DNA from: Trichuris trichiura
Taxonomy: Eukaryota > Nematoda > Enoplea > Trichinellida > Trichuridae
NCBI GenBank assembly: GCA_037903355.1
Contig: JBAJFE010000014.1
Coordinates: 6,510,001 to 6,574,000, forward strand
DNA length: 64,000 bases
Reading direction: 5' to 3'
Below, piece by piece: positions 23,201-34,317 of the stretch. A program made the translations under genes and the position numbers. How positions within the stretch are numbered: position 1 is the first letter of the stretch; every line of letters begins with the position of its first letter. The notes under the pieces were generated by a model. The model did not search any database, was not told the origin of the DNA, and was given only the letters and a program-made list of their open reading frames with translations.

Positions 23201-26200
23201 AGTTTAAGAAAGTTGACAGGGCGTGAGGAATTGTTCGTACAGTGAACTTAAAATGAAAAGGCGTTCGTTAATATTCAACATAAAATACAGATTTGAGCAT
23301 TGTCAGGCCCAGAAAATGATCTACCCTACCAGGGACGAATAATTCAAAATCTGAATAACATTAACGCGTAGTCAAAGCCGCAATGATATAATAAATAAAC
23401 AGCACATATGAAGTAGAAAAATGGGTTCTTGCCAATTAGTTTTTCCGGAAGGGACCCCACATGATGGGATTACGTCGCTTTGCGTAATCAAGGAGAATCT
23501 GCGTAACAGCATTAGGAATAATCCCATTAGGTATGACGTCGTATTCACCGGAGCAGAAACCGCCTGGTATAGCGTGCATGCAGTTAACTGCTACCGTCAA
23601 CACCTGCGTTCGCATTGTTGCCACAAAACTTGTGGAATAAGAAGCGTAGCAAGAACTGTACTGGCTCCATTATGTCTATCTCGTCCAGAGATATCGGGCA
23701 ACGGGCTTCGATGCATACTGTTCGTCGATTAGACCGCTGTTGTTCATTTCCTAATCCGCACTAGCCGAGACCTCGCGGAAACGGTTTCTGTAGGCCACCT
23801 AAGCCTAAACCTAAACGTCAAATGACCGAGATTTTGGTCTAACTTGATGTGCACTAACCGAAAATGCGCTAAAATATTTTCCGTAGGCTGTCTAAGCCTA
23901 AACTACAACATAGCCCAACTGGAACGTTAGTCCTACTTTTTCTGCGCAAAAAGAAAACTTGGAATTGCCATGACGTACAGTTTGCCTATTGCTCTGCTCA
24001 GTCTGTACGCTAAAACAAAGGCGCTGGGTCATCGGTATGCACGGTAGAAAAGAGCCGATTCACTCAGCTTTTATCCACGGCGTAAAGTCTGCTTCGCTCG
24101 GTCTTCAGTGTGGACGGTAGAATAGAGCCGAAACAGCTCAATGGTTTCTTATCCAAGGTTTATAGTCCGCCTGTTCTTAAGACCTTTTGTTGAGCACGCA
24201 GACTGCGCACAGTCGGCTAGGGCTGGAGGGTGAAACAAAGCCTGTCCTAATCGGTCTGCGAAGTGGAGTAGAGCCCAAACAGTTCAACGGCCTCTTTCGC
24301 CGTGCGTTCACGAGTCATTAGTAACCTGATTATCAATCACCACAATGTAGTGACATAATGGGGGGAACGCTGTCGTGAGTAGGCAAACGCAGGGAAATTG
24401 ATAAGACTTGGAAAATGTATGTCCCACGTTTTTTCCTTTCCTGTAGTTGGGAAGACGCTGGGCTACCCAAAACGGAAGACTGAGGAAGCGGAAGCGGAAT
24501 CACTCTGTGCACGAGTGCACTTGGAACGTTCTCCAAGCCTGCTAGAGACTACGTTTCCATTTAAAAGTTATAGCCAGATATTTCTCAGTCGCTACAGTAC
24601 TGTCCGGCCATAGATTGAAAATCTCCTGAATTCTTCATTTCAATTTACTGCTGCTCAGTTGCGGTAACAGTTAAACTGCATCGTGTTTAATATTAATAGC
24701 GTTGCCCCATCGATCTGTTTCAGCTTTTTGCTTTCCTTTACAAAAACGAAGAAACGTCGCCATATTTCTTTCGTAAAGCGAAAATTCGCAAAGCCAGGAT
24801 GCCTGTGTCTGGTAAGCAGGTTCCAGAGCCGACTTAATCCCTTCGTAAAATCGGAGGCCGTAATCTTCTTCGCCGACTTGTCTGCTTTGAACTCCCCTAT
24901 TCCCGCTGATCCGTTCGGTAACCATAGGTTGTACTGAATTTTGCTTTTTGAGTCATGTCAGCAAATCGGCGTTTCATCCGCGTTGACGATTCGATCAACC
25001 TCAGACTTGTTCGCCTAAACTACCGCCAAAAGCTTTTAGAAAAATGGGCCTTTCATATCGACTGTTCATCAGGCAAAGCTTTTTTGGACAAAGAGTTTCA
25101 TGTATAACTGACCTTAACGATATTACAATTCTCCTAATAGTAATTCGACAGTCTGCTTCCACTAGATTTTGAACAAGAGTTACAGTTTCTTCGTCTGCTG
25201 CAGTCGATGGTTTTCCGCTCTTTGGTCGTCTTTGATGTCCTCCCTACCCTCCTTGAAATGCTTTGTCTGTTTATAGGCAACTGATGAGGTTAGAGCAAAA
25301 CCATTAACTTGCTGCAAATCTTCGATAATTTTCCTCAAATGCCACTCAAGTTTGAACATAAAATTTAGTTTTAGCTCTAATCAACATTATTGTACGGAAA
25401 AGCTACCCGTTCAAAAATTTTATTGCGAAGCTTCCGGGGATCACCTGTCCCCGTCTTCAGCGCAGGTAAATGACAGAAAGAATGCTGGCATGCGCTTATG
25501 TGGGACTAGAGCTTTAAACCTCGGGAAACTTGGGTCGTTTTAAAGGAGATGCAACATTATTTAAAAAAAGGGGGTCAGGTAGTTGAGGGGACTGGGGACG
25601 GCGGAAGGAGAGGAACAAAGGTAGGAAAGAAAGACCGAGTGGGAAATAAGGATGAAGGGGGGCAAGGGAAATTAAACGGGCTGGGGATACTTCCAAGACA
25701 CCGAGGTGCACCGTTATTGTCTCTGTACAGGCGATTCTTGTAGCAGGCAGCAGTTTGTTGCCCTGATGATGTTGGTCCAGGTTATTGTACGGAAAAGCTA
25801 CCTGTTCAAAAATTTTATTGCGAAGCTTTCGGGGATCACCTGTCCCTGTCCCCGTCTTCAGCGTAGGTTTCCCTTGCCCCCCTTCACCCTTCTTTCCTAC
25901 CTTTTTTTCGGTCCTTTGTTCCTCCCCTTCCGCCTCACCCAATCCCCTCAACTACCGGACCCCCTTTTTTTAAAATAATGTCGTATCCCCTTTAAAACGA
26001 CCCAAGTTTCCCGCGGTTTAAAGCACTAGTCCCACATAAGGGCATGCCAGCATTCTCTCTGTCATTTACCTGCGCTGAAGACGGGGACAGGTGATCCCCG
26101 AAAGCTTCGCAATAAAATCTTTGAACGGGTAGCTTTTCTGTACAATAATGTTGATACACACACCCGTTAAGAGAAACTATGTTTTCAAAGCAGTTTTAGC

Positions 26201-29200
26201 TCTAATCTTAAAATGAAGCTTTCCATGCCACAAAAAACGGGTTACTTTAAGCGCGTTTTCCCCTACAAATAACTGAGTGGATAATTTCACCTTTTTGCAC
26301 AAGTTAGAAGAGCACAGAGATGCGATCAAAATGCTTTGTTTGATCGTTGGCGTCTTCCTGAAAACAGGAACGCTTTTCAAGGAACTTTTCGAACAACGCA
26401 TATACAGAAGAACCTGTGCAACTATCACCTAACAGCGATTCGTAGGTCTCTGTCAAAACTAATGTTGTTTTCCCTGAAGCAAGCTACGTTGGGTCAAGTC
26501 TGTGAGCACGGAGCGTCTGTTGTATTTTAATTGCACACAAGCAGTTATCGTATAACGCGGGAGTTTGCTCACTTGAAATCCCGGAAAATGTCGCGTTATA
26601 TGAACTTGCGTTGTAGGAAAAATCTAATGTATTAGAAAATCGCGATTTAGCTCAAAGCGTCAGAAGGATTGTTTGCTTGTAAACAACAACGGAAAAAGAT
26701 CGTAAATAAGCTGCGTTAGAAAAAGAATCATACTGTGTCTGAGCTGTCTATTCAATCGCTGGCACGCGGTGTGGATCCTGTTTCACAGGTCGTGAACAGA
26801 GCTGTGTCAGTTCTGGAGGCTACGTTATTTTGGAGGTAAAACGATTTCACCCGTAGAAAAGCATAAAATTTTGGTTGGCTGTTACAAGTCGCTTCACCCT
26901 CAGATAATATGGCTTTTTCCGGCTCATCACTGGTTGCACTTAATAGAAATGTTGCCTTTGTTAAGAGTGCATAATTGGCTTTTCTTCAATGAAACTAAGA
27001 TGAAAGTGCTATTGTGAGGTACGTTTAATTAATTTGTTTGACATATCTTTCCTTCAAGGGATGACCGGTCAATTTGGGGTTTTATCAACCCTGTTACGAA
27101 GATAGGTGCTGTTTGGATTGTCGACCGTAGTAGTCTCGTGAACCATCCGAACATGAGTAAGCTTTACAGCCAAGAAAGAAGTGACAGGTAAACTTTTAGT
27201 GTTGTTCTATTGCTTTCATTTTGGTTCACTTAGAATAAAAGCTTATCCTACACGGATATTTCCTGAGGACAACTACTCGTTCGAAGTAAAACTGTTTACT
27301 GATGTCAAGGAGGCATTGAAACAGTCTGTGCGTTTTGGCTTAATTTAGAACTTACATTTCAGGTTTACAGCGCCTTGAATGTTGCGTTGGGCAAGTATCA
27401 CAGTGAAAAGCATGGTCCAACAATTGTGTACTTTGTAGCACCATACGGTCAGGCTTCTAAACGTTTCACTTGTTGCAATTGAAAATTATGTTACAGAAAC
27501 TGAATTCGTCCATATGTTTGGACCTTCCTTCGCCCTTTTTCCTTTGGTCAAACTGCGTGTTGTTGAAAAGTGCCTGTTTGCGGTTCTGTTAATGCTGCCC
27601 ACGATTACATTAGTGTTTTTTAGAGAAGAAGCTTTTAGCGTGCTGGATTGGCAACGTGTTGGATGCAGGAAGTTGATTTCTCATTTTCTAAACTTACATT
27701 ATTATGCTTCCGTAAGCGGTCCTGTTCTCATTTCTACTCCAATTTGTGCAGATTAACCGTCAATCCAATTGATGTTCTGCTTTAAAAAACTTGATGAATT
27801 GCTTTTCTGCAGACCTTCGAAAGCTTTTGCGACCATATGCGTATACCAATTGGCAATGTGCCAGACGAGCCAATTCTCTTCGCTGCTGACCTTACATATG
27901 CACGATATTTGCATAGAAATGGCTGTATCTTATGGTGTTCATCCACCAACCAACCTGATCTCGGTGGGAAGGTCAATGATGATGTGAGGTATGTGTTATT
28001 TAATTTCTCCTTCCGCATATCCGTCTCCCTGCTTAGATTGACCGCTGACATAGACGATCTTGTTGGAGTTCAGGTGAATAAGCCTGCATTTTGGAAGGAC
28101 GTCTGTATAGAACTAGAAGTTTGTAGTTTTCCTCTGGCTGCTCTTTTACAGGTAGGACATGAGCGGTGTTCAACTGCCGGAATTTTACTCACTCTTGATT
28201 TCGGTCGCGTCCACCTTGAATTATACGAAGTTGTTCGCATTATATATGCTCAGTTAAAGCCTATTCTATAAATTTTTTTACCATAAATCGCAGCGTCATA
28301 GGGAACTAAACTATGAACAGAGTAAACCGAAAATGCATTAACGTATATATCAATCGCCTTGGAGTAGATGAACTTTCAAGTTGAATGAAGGGAGTTTTTG
28401 CATACTTGATTACAGTGAGTCTGAGTTAACCATTGCACACCTGGATAGTTTTTCACATTCAATCTTGCATTTTGTTTCCATGAAAACATTATTTTACGAC
28501 TTATTCCTAACCTGTTGTGCTGTGTGCCAAATTAGCAGTATTGAAGCATTTTAAGTGCACGTTCTTGCTTCTGAATTCGCTGTTTCTTGCCTTAGCTTTT
28601 AAATTGAAGTTAACTTTAAAAAACGTGTAGTCGCTGTTTCTACGGTTTGTACGAGCAGTCAACTTTACAACTTTTTAGTCGTCTCATATTGTGGATCAAA
28701 ATGATCCTGACCGTTTTTTGCCATTCCGTGCACCATTGACAAAGAAGAAGCGTATAAAGACGTTGCAGAATCTCAATTCGTACGATAGCAATGAAACCAT
28801 TGTTACCACGGAACCTTTCAGGTAGGAAATTAGTGAGCCTTTAATTTGCGACAAAGGTGTAGTTCATCAGATTACTGAAAGTAATGGTTCACGATTGGTT
28901 GAAAGCGGTTACCATGACGCAAGACGTTTACGCAGACAACCAATTGATACACTTTTACAGGTAATAAGTTGAAGATTAAATAATCTTTTTTACTTGGCCT
29001 ATTCAGGTGGCTTGGGTCTTCATCCATGTTGCTATACGATCCTGCTTTGAAGCAAGCTTTGAACAGTTTGATAAAGAAGCTTTTCTTAATGGTCAAAATT
29101 TCCTTCATTTCTGAAATCAGTAATAAATACTTGTTATGCAGATGACTACCGATTTAAGTCAGCTTGGTGCACAAGTTGTTCATGCGACTTTGAACAAGAT

Positions 29201-30182
29201 TATAGTATGCAGCAGCCGGCTCGACCTCAAAGAAGCAATTTCTCATTCAAATTTCATCATCAAATCTCTGCAGGCAAAAGCAGAATTCTCTTTGATTGGT
29301 CTAAACATCATTCGACTGTGGAAGGTTTTACTATGGGTTGATTCGGTGAAATAGTAAAACTAAATCTTTACACATTTTTATTTGTTGGGCAATTTCAGAA
29401 TAATTTCGGCGGCATTGAAATAGCGTGCAGTTCAGATGGCACTCCGCAGCTTGAACTTGAGGACGAAGTAAGATGATTATCATTCTTGTCCTCTTTCTCC
29501 AAATCAACTTTATAGTCTGGGCTGACGATGAATTGGCAGATTGGGCATTTTTTGCCAACTGCGTGTGGATGTCGAACGAAATTTGATGTACGCTGATTTC
29601 TCTGTTGCCTATAGTCAGTTGTATTCTTACAGGTGATAATTTCTGGTTACATATTGGCGGTACATCAATTCTTGTTATCTGAAAACGACGCACGATCTGA
29701 TGAGATGAATGATAACTCGTCTTCTCATAAGATTGGATCTGAGGAGCTGGACAACCAGCTGAAGTCATTCTGTTGCAAACTTGTCCGAGAGGAACTTGTT
29801 GAGCGATTGTTCAAGTATGCGACGTCCTGTGTAGTGTTTGAACATTTTCCTCTTTTTTAGCATTGTGCGCAAAATTCAACGTAATGCTTCCGTTAAAGTT
29901 GGACAGGGCGGATTTTCTTCTCTTTTTCCTCGTTACATAGGAACATACCTGAAAATGAATAACCCCGCTTTGGAGTTGTGTAAATCACTTTGTCATGTAT
30001 GTCTTCAAGTAGACGTTAATCGCGAATTTAACTGTTACAATTTTAGGTATTGAGCATGGATAAAAACATTTCTCAAGAGGTTGAAAACCTGAAACGTAAT
30101 CTCTTGAAATTGATAGGAGTTGGTGAATTCTCAGACGAAGCTGAATGGAAAAATACTTCACTATCACTTATCCTGCCAAACG

Positions 30183-30253
<71 letters not shown>

Positions 30254-30712
30254 TTACGTAGTGTGTTTTTAAAAATTATTTTGTTTTCAGTTTATTTGCA
30301 AGCAGTGCAATATGTCACGAAATCTTGACCTTTGTCGCGACTTTGAACTGTCAAACGATTCCACAAGGTAATATTGTTTTGATAATAATTTACTTGACAA
30401 GTGAGCCTGTTGTTTAGGGAAACGTGGTTTTGCCCTAGATGTAGGAATTCATATGCGCTGGAAGACATAGAGTTCCGTCTAGTGCAGCATTTAAACAATT
30501 TTTCACGCCTCTACTTTTCTCAAGACTTGATATGCGTTGCATGCGATGAAGTTCGCGGTCATTGTTGCTACTAAAGAAAGTTCTAAAACTTTTTGCAGGT
30601 GAAAGAAGACCACTTTGTGAAGACTTGCAGTTGCGGTGGAAGATTGAAGTGCACGCTAAATGGATCTAAAGTTCACCAAAACTTGGAGGTATACAGATAC
30701 ATCGCTAAGTAA
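14289..30712 (+). CDS. POLE: DNA polymerase epsilon catalytic subunit, many exons
   Basis: Leading-strand replicative polymerase with proofreading exonuclease. Exons that could be fixed include 14289-14405, 14525-14605, 14655-14792, 15343-15450, 15499-15695, 15802-16168, 16226-16543 and 17339-17467; the intron at 16169-16225 is 57 nt and readable in frame. Exonuclease motifs: FDIECTK (Exo I), TYNGDAFDW (Exo II), [13 protein letters not shown] (Exo III). Polymerase motifs: [19 protein letters not shown] (motif A), [14 protein letters not shown] then [10 protein letters not shown], and LELDTDGIW (motif C). The second, inactivated polymerase-like half continues to about 30 kb and ends in the two-part Cys-rich zinc domain ([26 protein letters not shown]). 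The start is a Met whose downstream sequence aligns with the conserved N-terminus. The stop is at 30710-30712. One intron (22837-27058) is 4.2 kb and packed with transposons. Boundaries near 15020-15165 are uncertain. Confidence 0.95.
16544..17338 (+). other. POLE intron
   Basis: Starts GTGATG after the exon ending NFSE and ends TTTTTCAG before ACDDIRLKL. An open frame runs through its first 380 bp but lacks homology and the spliced product restores the expected family sequence, so it is intronic. AT-rich with no recognised repeat. Confidence 0.75.
18210..18290 (+). pseudogene. tRNA-like sequence (pseudo-tRNA or SINE head) in POLE intron
   Basis: TGGCTAAATGGCTAAGG fits a polymerase III A box and AGTTTGAATCCC fits a B box with one change, about 40 nt apart. 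A five-pair anticodon stem GTAGG/CCTGT with a seven-base loop can be drawn, and GGGAG/CTCCC forms a T stem. The acceptor stem does not pair and position 33 is C, not T. It is therefore a decayed tRNA or the head of a tRNA-derived SINE, not a working gene. Confidence 0.4.
18745..18860. repeat. Fold-back hairpin in POLE intron
   Basis: About 46-bp inverted arms (TTATTACGGATAGGTTCCCG and its reverse complement) around a short loop. The outer part (GTGGTTTCTTGGTACGGGAC when read on the minus strand) matches the hairpin at 54264-54415, so the two belong to one family. It lies in the intron just before the exon carrying polymerase motif C. Target duplication not clear. Confidence 0.7.
19490..20195 (+). 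other. POLE intron without recognised insert
   Basis: Follows the exon ending YWLDVLYSK and precedes the exon beginning [12 protein letters not shown]. About 0.7 kb, AT-rich, no repeat recognised. The longer intron at 20640-21525 likewise shows nothing beyond purine-rich patches near 20990-21060. Confidence 0.6.
24030..24330. repeat. Degenerate tandem repeat in POLE intron
   Basis: Three or four diverged units of roughly 80-100 bp share GTAGAAWAGAGCCGA and CGGTCT words (24045, 24115, 24250). Divergence is high. No coding content. Confidence 0.5.
24620..25366 (-). pseudogene. Mariner transposase remnant, downstream part
   Basis: The minus strand carries [15 protein letters not shown] followed, one frame over, by [19 protein letters not shown] and a TIRRI...[12 protein letters not shown] segment: the helix-turn-helix region of mariner transposases in the usual order. 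Further on, [11 protein letters not shown] corresponds to the first catalytic Asp motif. Stops and frameshifts are common, so it is dead. It sits inside the large POLE intron in the opposite orientation and is split from its N-terminal part (26207-26450) by the fold-back element. Confidence 0.75.
25382..26191. mobile_element. Fold-back element with hammerhead-like arms and 15-bp target duplication
   Basis: Flanked by the exact 15-bp repeat AGTTTTAGCTCTAAT (25367-25381 and 26192-26206). Inverted arms of about 300 bp: left 25389-25690, right 25860-26150. A third, direct partial arm lies at 25783-25863. Each arm carries TACGGAAAAGCTACC, then TTTTATTGCGAAGCTT, then the hairpin CGGGGATCACCTGTCCCCG and TCTTCAGCG, which in reverse is the CTGAAGA-stem-GAAA motif (best copy 26074-26105). 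Between the arms lie a polypurine stretch (25555-25690) and its polypyrimidine mirror (25865-25975). No protein-coding frame. It split a mariner relic, so it is younger than that insertion. Confidence 0.85.
26207..26450 (-). pseudogene. Mariner transposase remnant, upstream part
   Basis: The minus-strand frame 26428-26177 runs into the target duplication of the fold-back element, and the mariner homology resumes on the other side at 25366. Sequence alone is only weakly recognisable; the assignment rests on position and orientation. Confidence 0.45.
30185..30254 (+). repeat. (ATT)n microsatellite in POLE intron
   Basis: About 23 uninterrupted ATT triplets near the start of a POLE intron, right after the exon ending SLILPN. 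It also creates a spurious poly-isoleucine reading frame. Confidence 0.95.
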
Positions 30713-31955
30713 GAACGAAAAAGTTCTTAGCAATGTCTGTACCAGAATTGTTTTAGCAAATTTGAAATGCCGTTTTTCCGGAGCAGCTTTCTCATCTTTT
30801 ACACGCAACAATTTCGGGAATACAAGTTTTACTCCTAGCTCCAATCGATTGTTACTGTTTGTCTTAACTGAAAACAGAACATTCCTCGTTTACAGGTCAA
30901 AGATATTTTCTCTTTATTTTTGTTATCCTCTTTTGTACTAATGTAGTGAAAACCAAAGCTATTTTAAATACTTCTGGAATTCAAAATTGTTTATTTGAGT
31001 CCCTGCCTGTTTGCAACATGCAATATATGTTCTGCACATAAAAATAATTTGCCAGTAAAGCGTGTGCAACTGTTGGCGACAAGAACATTTAAACTTTGCA
31101 TTGTGTTAGCATCTATTTGGTTACAGACGAATTAAAGGAGTGCTTTTTCCTTCCCTAATGAAACAAGATTTGAAGCGGTGAGCTCACCCGCCTTTTCTCT
31201 CTTGTCAGTCTTACTTTAAAGCGAATATAATCAGTGGTGGCACGAAAGTAACTGCCCACCTGAAGAGTGCACTTCTAGTAAAGGGAATTGTGCTATTCAT
31301 TCCAAACAAAAGCCTGTGCTAGTAATAAATCTTTGCTTCTCCCTTCTTTTACGGTCATGTCCTGTTAATATGAGTGCATATTGCAAAACTCTTAGTCGTC
31401 AGAGGATTCACGCGGTTCTCGGGGCACACTTTGTTTTCTTCATTCGATTGTAGGAGTGGTTTTCTGATGATTTATGAACGCCTTATGTATCAGGTGGTAA
31501 GTAGATGCTTGTGAAGTTGTCATCTGGCGTGCAAACTGCAGGTTGCCTGTCATGATCGCCTATGTATTTAGTTTTCCCTTGCAAGATGGGAGCGTTTTTT
31601 GTAGCTGTAACTGAGCAGCCATGCTTCGCTGATCGTGAAGCGTACGAACTTGTTAACCTTTTAGTTCGAAGAGTGCAGGTCTTTCCTCCGCTGGAAATTG
31701 ATTTCTCCGCGAGTCTATGTGATGGTCGCGTCACATGTTGCGTATTGTGCAGTTGACGGCATGCTCTGCAACAGCAGGAGTCTTCATTGTTTCATTCTTG
31801 ACTTAACTTGCGTTTACCCGTTGTGGTTTTTCTCTGTTTTGATTTTTCTTTTATTTTATTTTCCGACTACTCAGTGCCTCTTCAAACTGTCAGCGTTGTT
31901 CGTGTGTAGAAGAGATGTAGCGGCTTGTTTCACCCACATAGGCAGGTAGCTTTGA
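30713..31955. other. 3' flank of POLE, no gene seen
   Basis: AT-rich non-coding DNA after the POLE stop codon. AATAAA-like signals occur (for example AATAAATC near 31325) but none can be assigned. Open frames at 31562-31756 and 31698-31949 have no recognised homology. Confidence 0.45.
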
Positions 31956-31959
31956 AGGC

Positions 31960-33240
31960 GTTTGATGTGTTTCAAGCGACCCTTGACCTGTGCGCTACCC
32001 CTGTACCTGTTCATCTCTAACCTACAGTACCCACAGCACCTGATTATCCTTAACCTGCAGCACCCCATCACGCAACAGTAGGCTCCTAACCTGATTATTT
32101 TTGCCTACAGTACCCCCTGCACCTGATCATCCGTAACTCACTTCGCCCCTCAAGCTGCAGTATACCCTGGACCTGATTTGCCTTAACCTACAGTACCCCT
32201 TCCCCCGCACAGTAGCTGCTTATATCCACCCTACAGTACCTCCTGTACCTGTTCATCCGTAATTTACAGTATTCCCGCACCTATTTATCTTTAAGCCACA
32301 GTAACACCGCACTTGAACATCCTTAACTTACAGTATCCCTTCGAGCTACCGTACGCCCCCGCTCATGATAATCCTTAGCCTACAGTGGCTTATCAGCCTG
32401 TCTTTATCCTAGAGTATCCGACGACTTACAGTACCCAATGCACCTGATTTTCTTTGACCTACAATACCTTGTATACCTGCTTATTGTTGATCTACAGTGC
32501 TCCTTCGCCATACAGTACCTCATGTACCTGATTTTCCCTAACCATCAGTACCTTGTGCGTCTGCCTATCGTTGCCCAACAGAATCGCTTCGACATACAGT
32601 ATTCCATGTACCTGATTGCCCTTAACCTAAGTACACCCTGTACCTGGTTATCTTTAACCTTCAGTACCCCCTTGTTCTACAGTACCACTGTACCTGATCA
32701 TTCGTAACTTACTATATCCCCTCGAGCTGCAGTACTCCCTGCACCTGTTTGTCTTTAACCTACAGCTCTCCCTCATCCTACAGTACCACTGTACCTGATC
32801 ATCTGTATCTTACCGTACCTCTCGAGCTGCAGTACCCCCTGCTCCCCACGTTTATCTTTTACCTACAGTACTCTATGCACCTGTTTTTCATTGACGTACA
32901 GTACCCTCTGTACCTGTTTATCTGTAACCTACAGTACCGTAGACCTACAGTGGTCATGCACCCGGTTACTCTTAACCCACAATAACCCTCGGTCTACAGT
33001 ACCCCTGCATCTGCTAGTCTTAATTTACAGTACCTTCTGTACCCAATCATTCTTAACCCAATCTCCCCTCAAGCTACAATACCTCCCGTACCTGTTTATC
33101 TTTGACCCACAGTATCACCTGGGTCTACAGTAGACCCTGTATCTACTTATCTTTAACCTGCAGTGCCTATCGGCCTACAGTACACTCTATACCGCTTATA
33201 GTTAATCTACAGTACCCCCTCAGCCTACAGTACTCCACAG
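31960..33240. repeat. Degenerate minisatellite (CTACAGTACC family)
   Basis: Roughly forty diverged copies of a unit of about 33 bp built from CTACAGTACCCCCTG, CACCTGTTTATC and TTTAACC. Unit length varies because some copies lack the middle part. A CAGTACC core recurs throughout. It lies 1.2 kb downstream of POLE. Confidence 0.85.
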
Positions 33241-33625
33241 GCACAAAAGTTTGAAGACAATAAGATAATGTAAAATTTAACTCTCTAGTTGTGTCCTGTA
33301 AAGCATGTTGGCGTATGCGAAAGCACAAAGAGCCAAACCGTAGATCGCAAAATCGCTGTAATGAGGAAATCTGCTCCCTGAAAATGCTGAGTGCGTAGGC
33401 TCATTCAGGTGAAAACGTGTTCTACATATTTTTGAGATTGATGCGTTGGTCAGCCAACGTCTCAGTCTTGTCTTGTCTTGTCTTCGTACAGGATGAGTAA
33501 GACTCCCAAAGGCATAAAATTTTGGCTGGATTAAATCCTGAATAGACTGTAATTGCGGAAGGTCAAAGTTTTGAAGGAAGGCTTCAGCAAAGCATGGTTT
33601 AAAAAACAAATTTGTGGTGCAGTTA
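33241..33625. other. Unassigned sequence
   Basis: A minus-strand frame (33609-33277) spans it but shows no recognisable family. Contains TCTTGTCTTGTCTTG, a short pentanucleotide repeat at about 33470. Confidence 0.35.
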
Positions 33626-33649
33626 AATTTTTAAATCAATTTTTTCAGA

Positions 33650-34145
33650 TGTTGACAGCGATTGTCCCTCCACTAGTTTTGGTGACAGTATCAATCGGTA
33701 ATACGTGACTATACTGCGTAATGAAGTGCGATTAGCGAAACAAAGGGAGGGACGAATTACTGTGAGTAACTGAACATACGCCGAGTGTTTGGCACGGGTA
33801 GCAGAATGGAGCATATCAAACGGTAATATGCCGCTATAATGTGTAATGAAATGTGATTAGCAAAGCAACGGGAGGGACAAATTACTGTAACTCAACACAT
33901 GCTGAGTGTTTGGCACCGAGAGCACAATGAAGCAGTGTTGAGAAGTGTCACTGATGTGGTTAGTGACCCTTGCAAAACACTAAAAGTGCGGAAATGAAAC
34001 AGCTGCGCATCTGTCGCATCCACGGGGAGCACAATAGGGTAGCACTGGCGCATGCTTGGCTTTGGTTACTCATTCGTCAAAAACATCGAAGGTCAATGAT
34101 CTGATCCGCGTTGCGCCTCAGAAAACGGTGCGTGGCTCATTCTGC
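33650..34145 (-). repeat. Dispersed repeat, inverted relative to 41590-42050
   Basis: Segments such as GTCAATGATCTGATCCGCGT, GAAACAGCTGCGCAT and TAATGAAGTGCGATTAGC reappear as reverse complements at 41590-42000, and more diverged versions occur at 43870-44010 and 51290-51560. It immediately precedes the Merlin-like transposase frame and may be its 5' non-coding part or a MITE derived from it. Confidence 0.6.
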
Positions 34146-34317
34146 GTAATTTCGACAGAAAGGCACATGCACTAGCTCTATGAGACCGTGAAACATGAAA
34201 AAGCCGCTGTACAGTTTCTGCGCAAAACAGGCCTGCTGCACAGTGAAAGGCGGTGCTCCTCATGCGGACAGACGATGCCTCTGGGACGTGGCGGCTGGAC
34301 CTGGCGTTGCTTTAAGC

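Larger units (their letters stand above)
22837..27058 (+). other. 4.2-kb POLE intron loaded with repeats
   Basis: The exon ending GA at 22836 and the exon starting at 27059 join to read [12 protein letters not shown], which fits the polymerase epsilon alignment, so everything between is one intron. It contains a degenerate tandem repeat (24040-24330), short (CCTAAA)-like telomeric relics at 23800-23815, a mariner relic on the minus strand, and an 810-bp fold-back element. Stretches 22900-23990 and 26460-27050 hold nothing recognised. Confidence 0.85.

Noticed and set aside
26760..26840. Possible extra POLE exon with an AG acceptor and GT donor
   Set aside because: Joining 22836 directly to 27059 keeps frame and matches the family; the candidate would add unaligned residues.
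30050..30328. Open frame with a long poly-isoleucine run
   Set aside because: It reads through a POLE exon into the (ATT)n microsatellite of the next intron.
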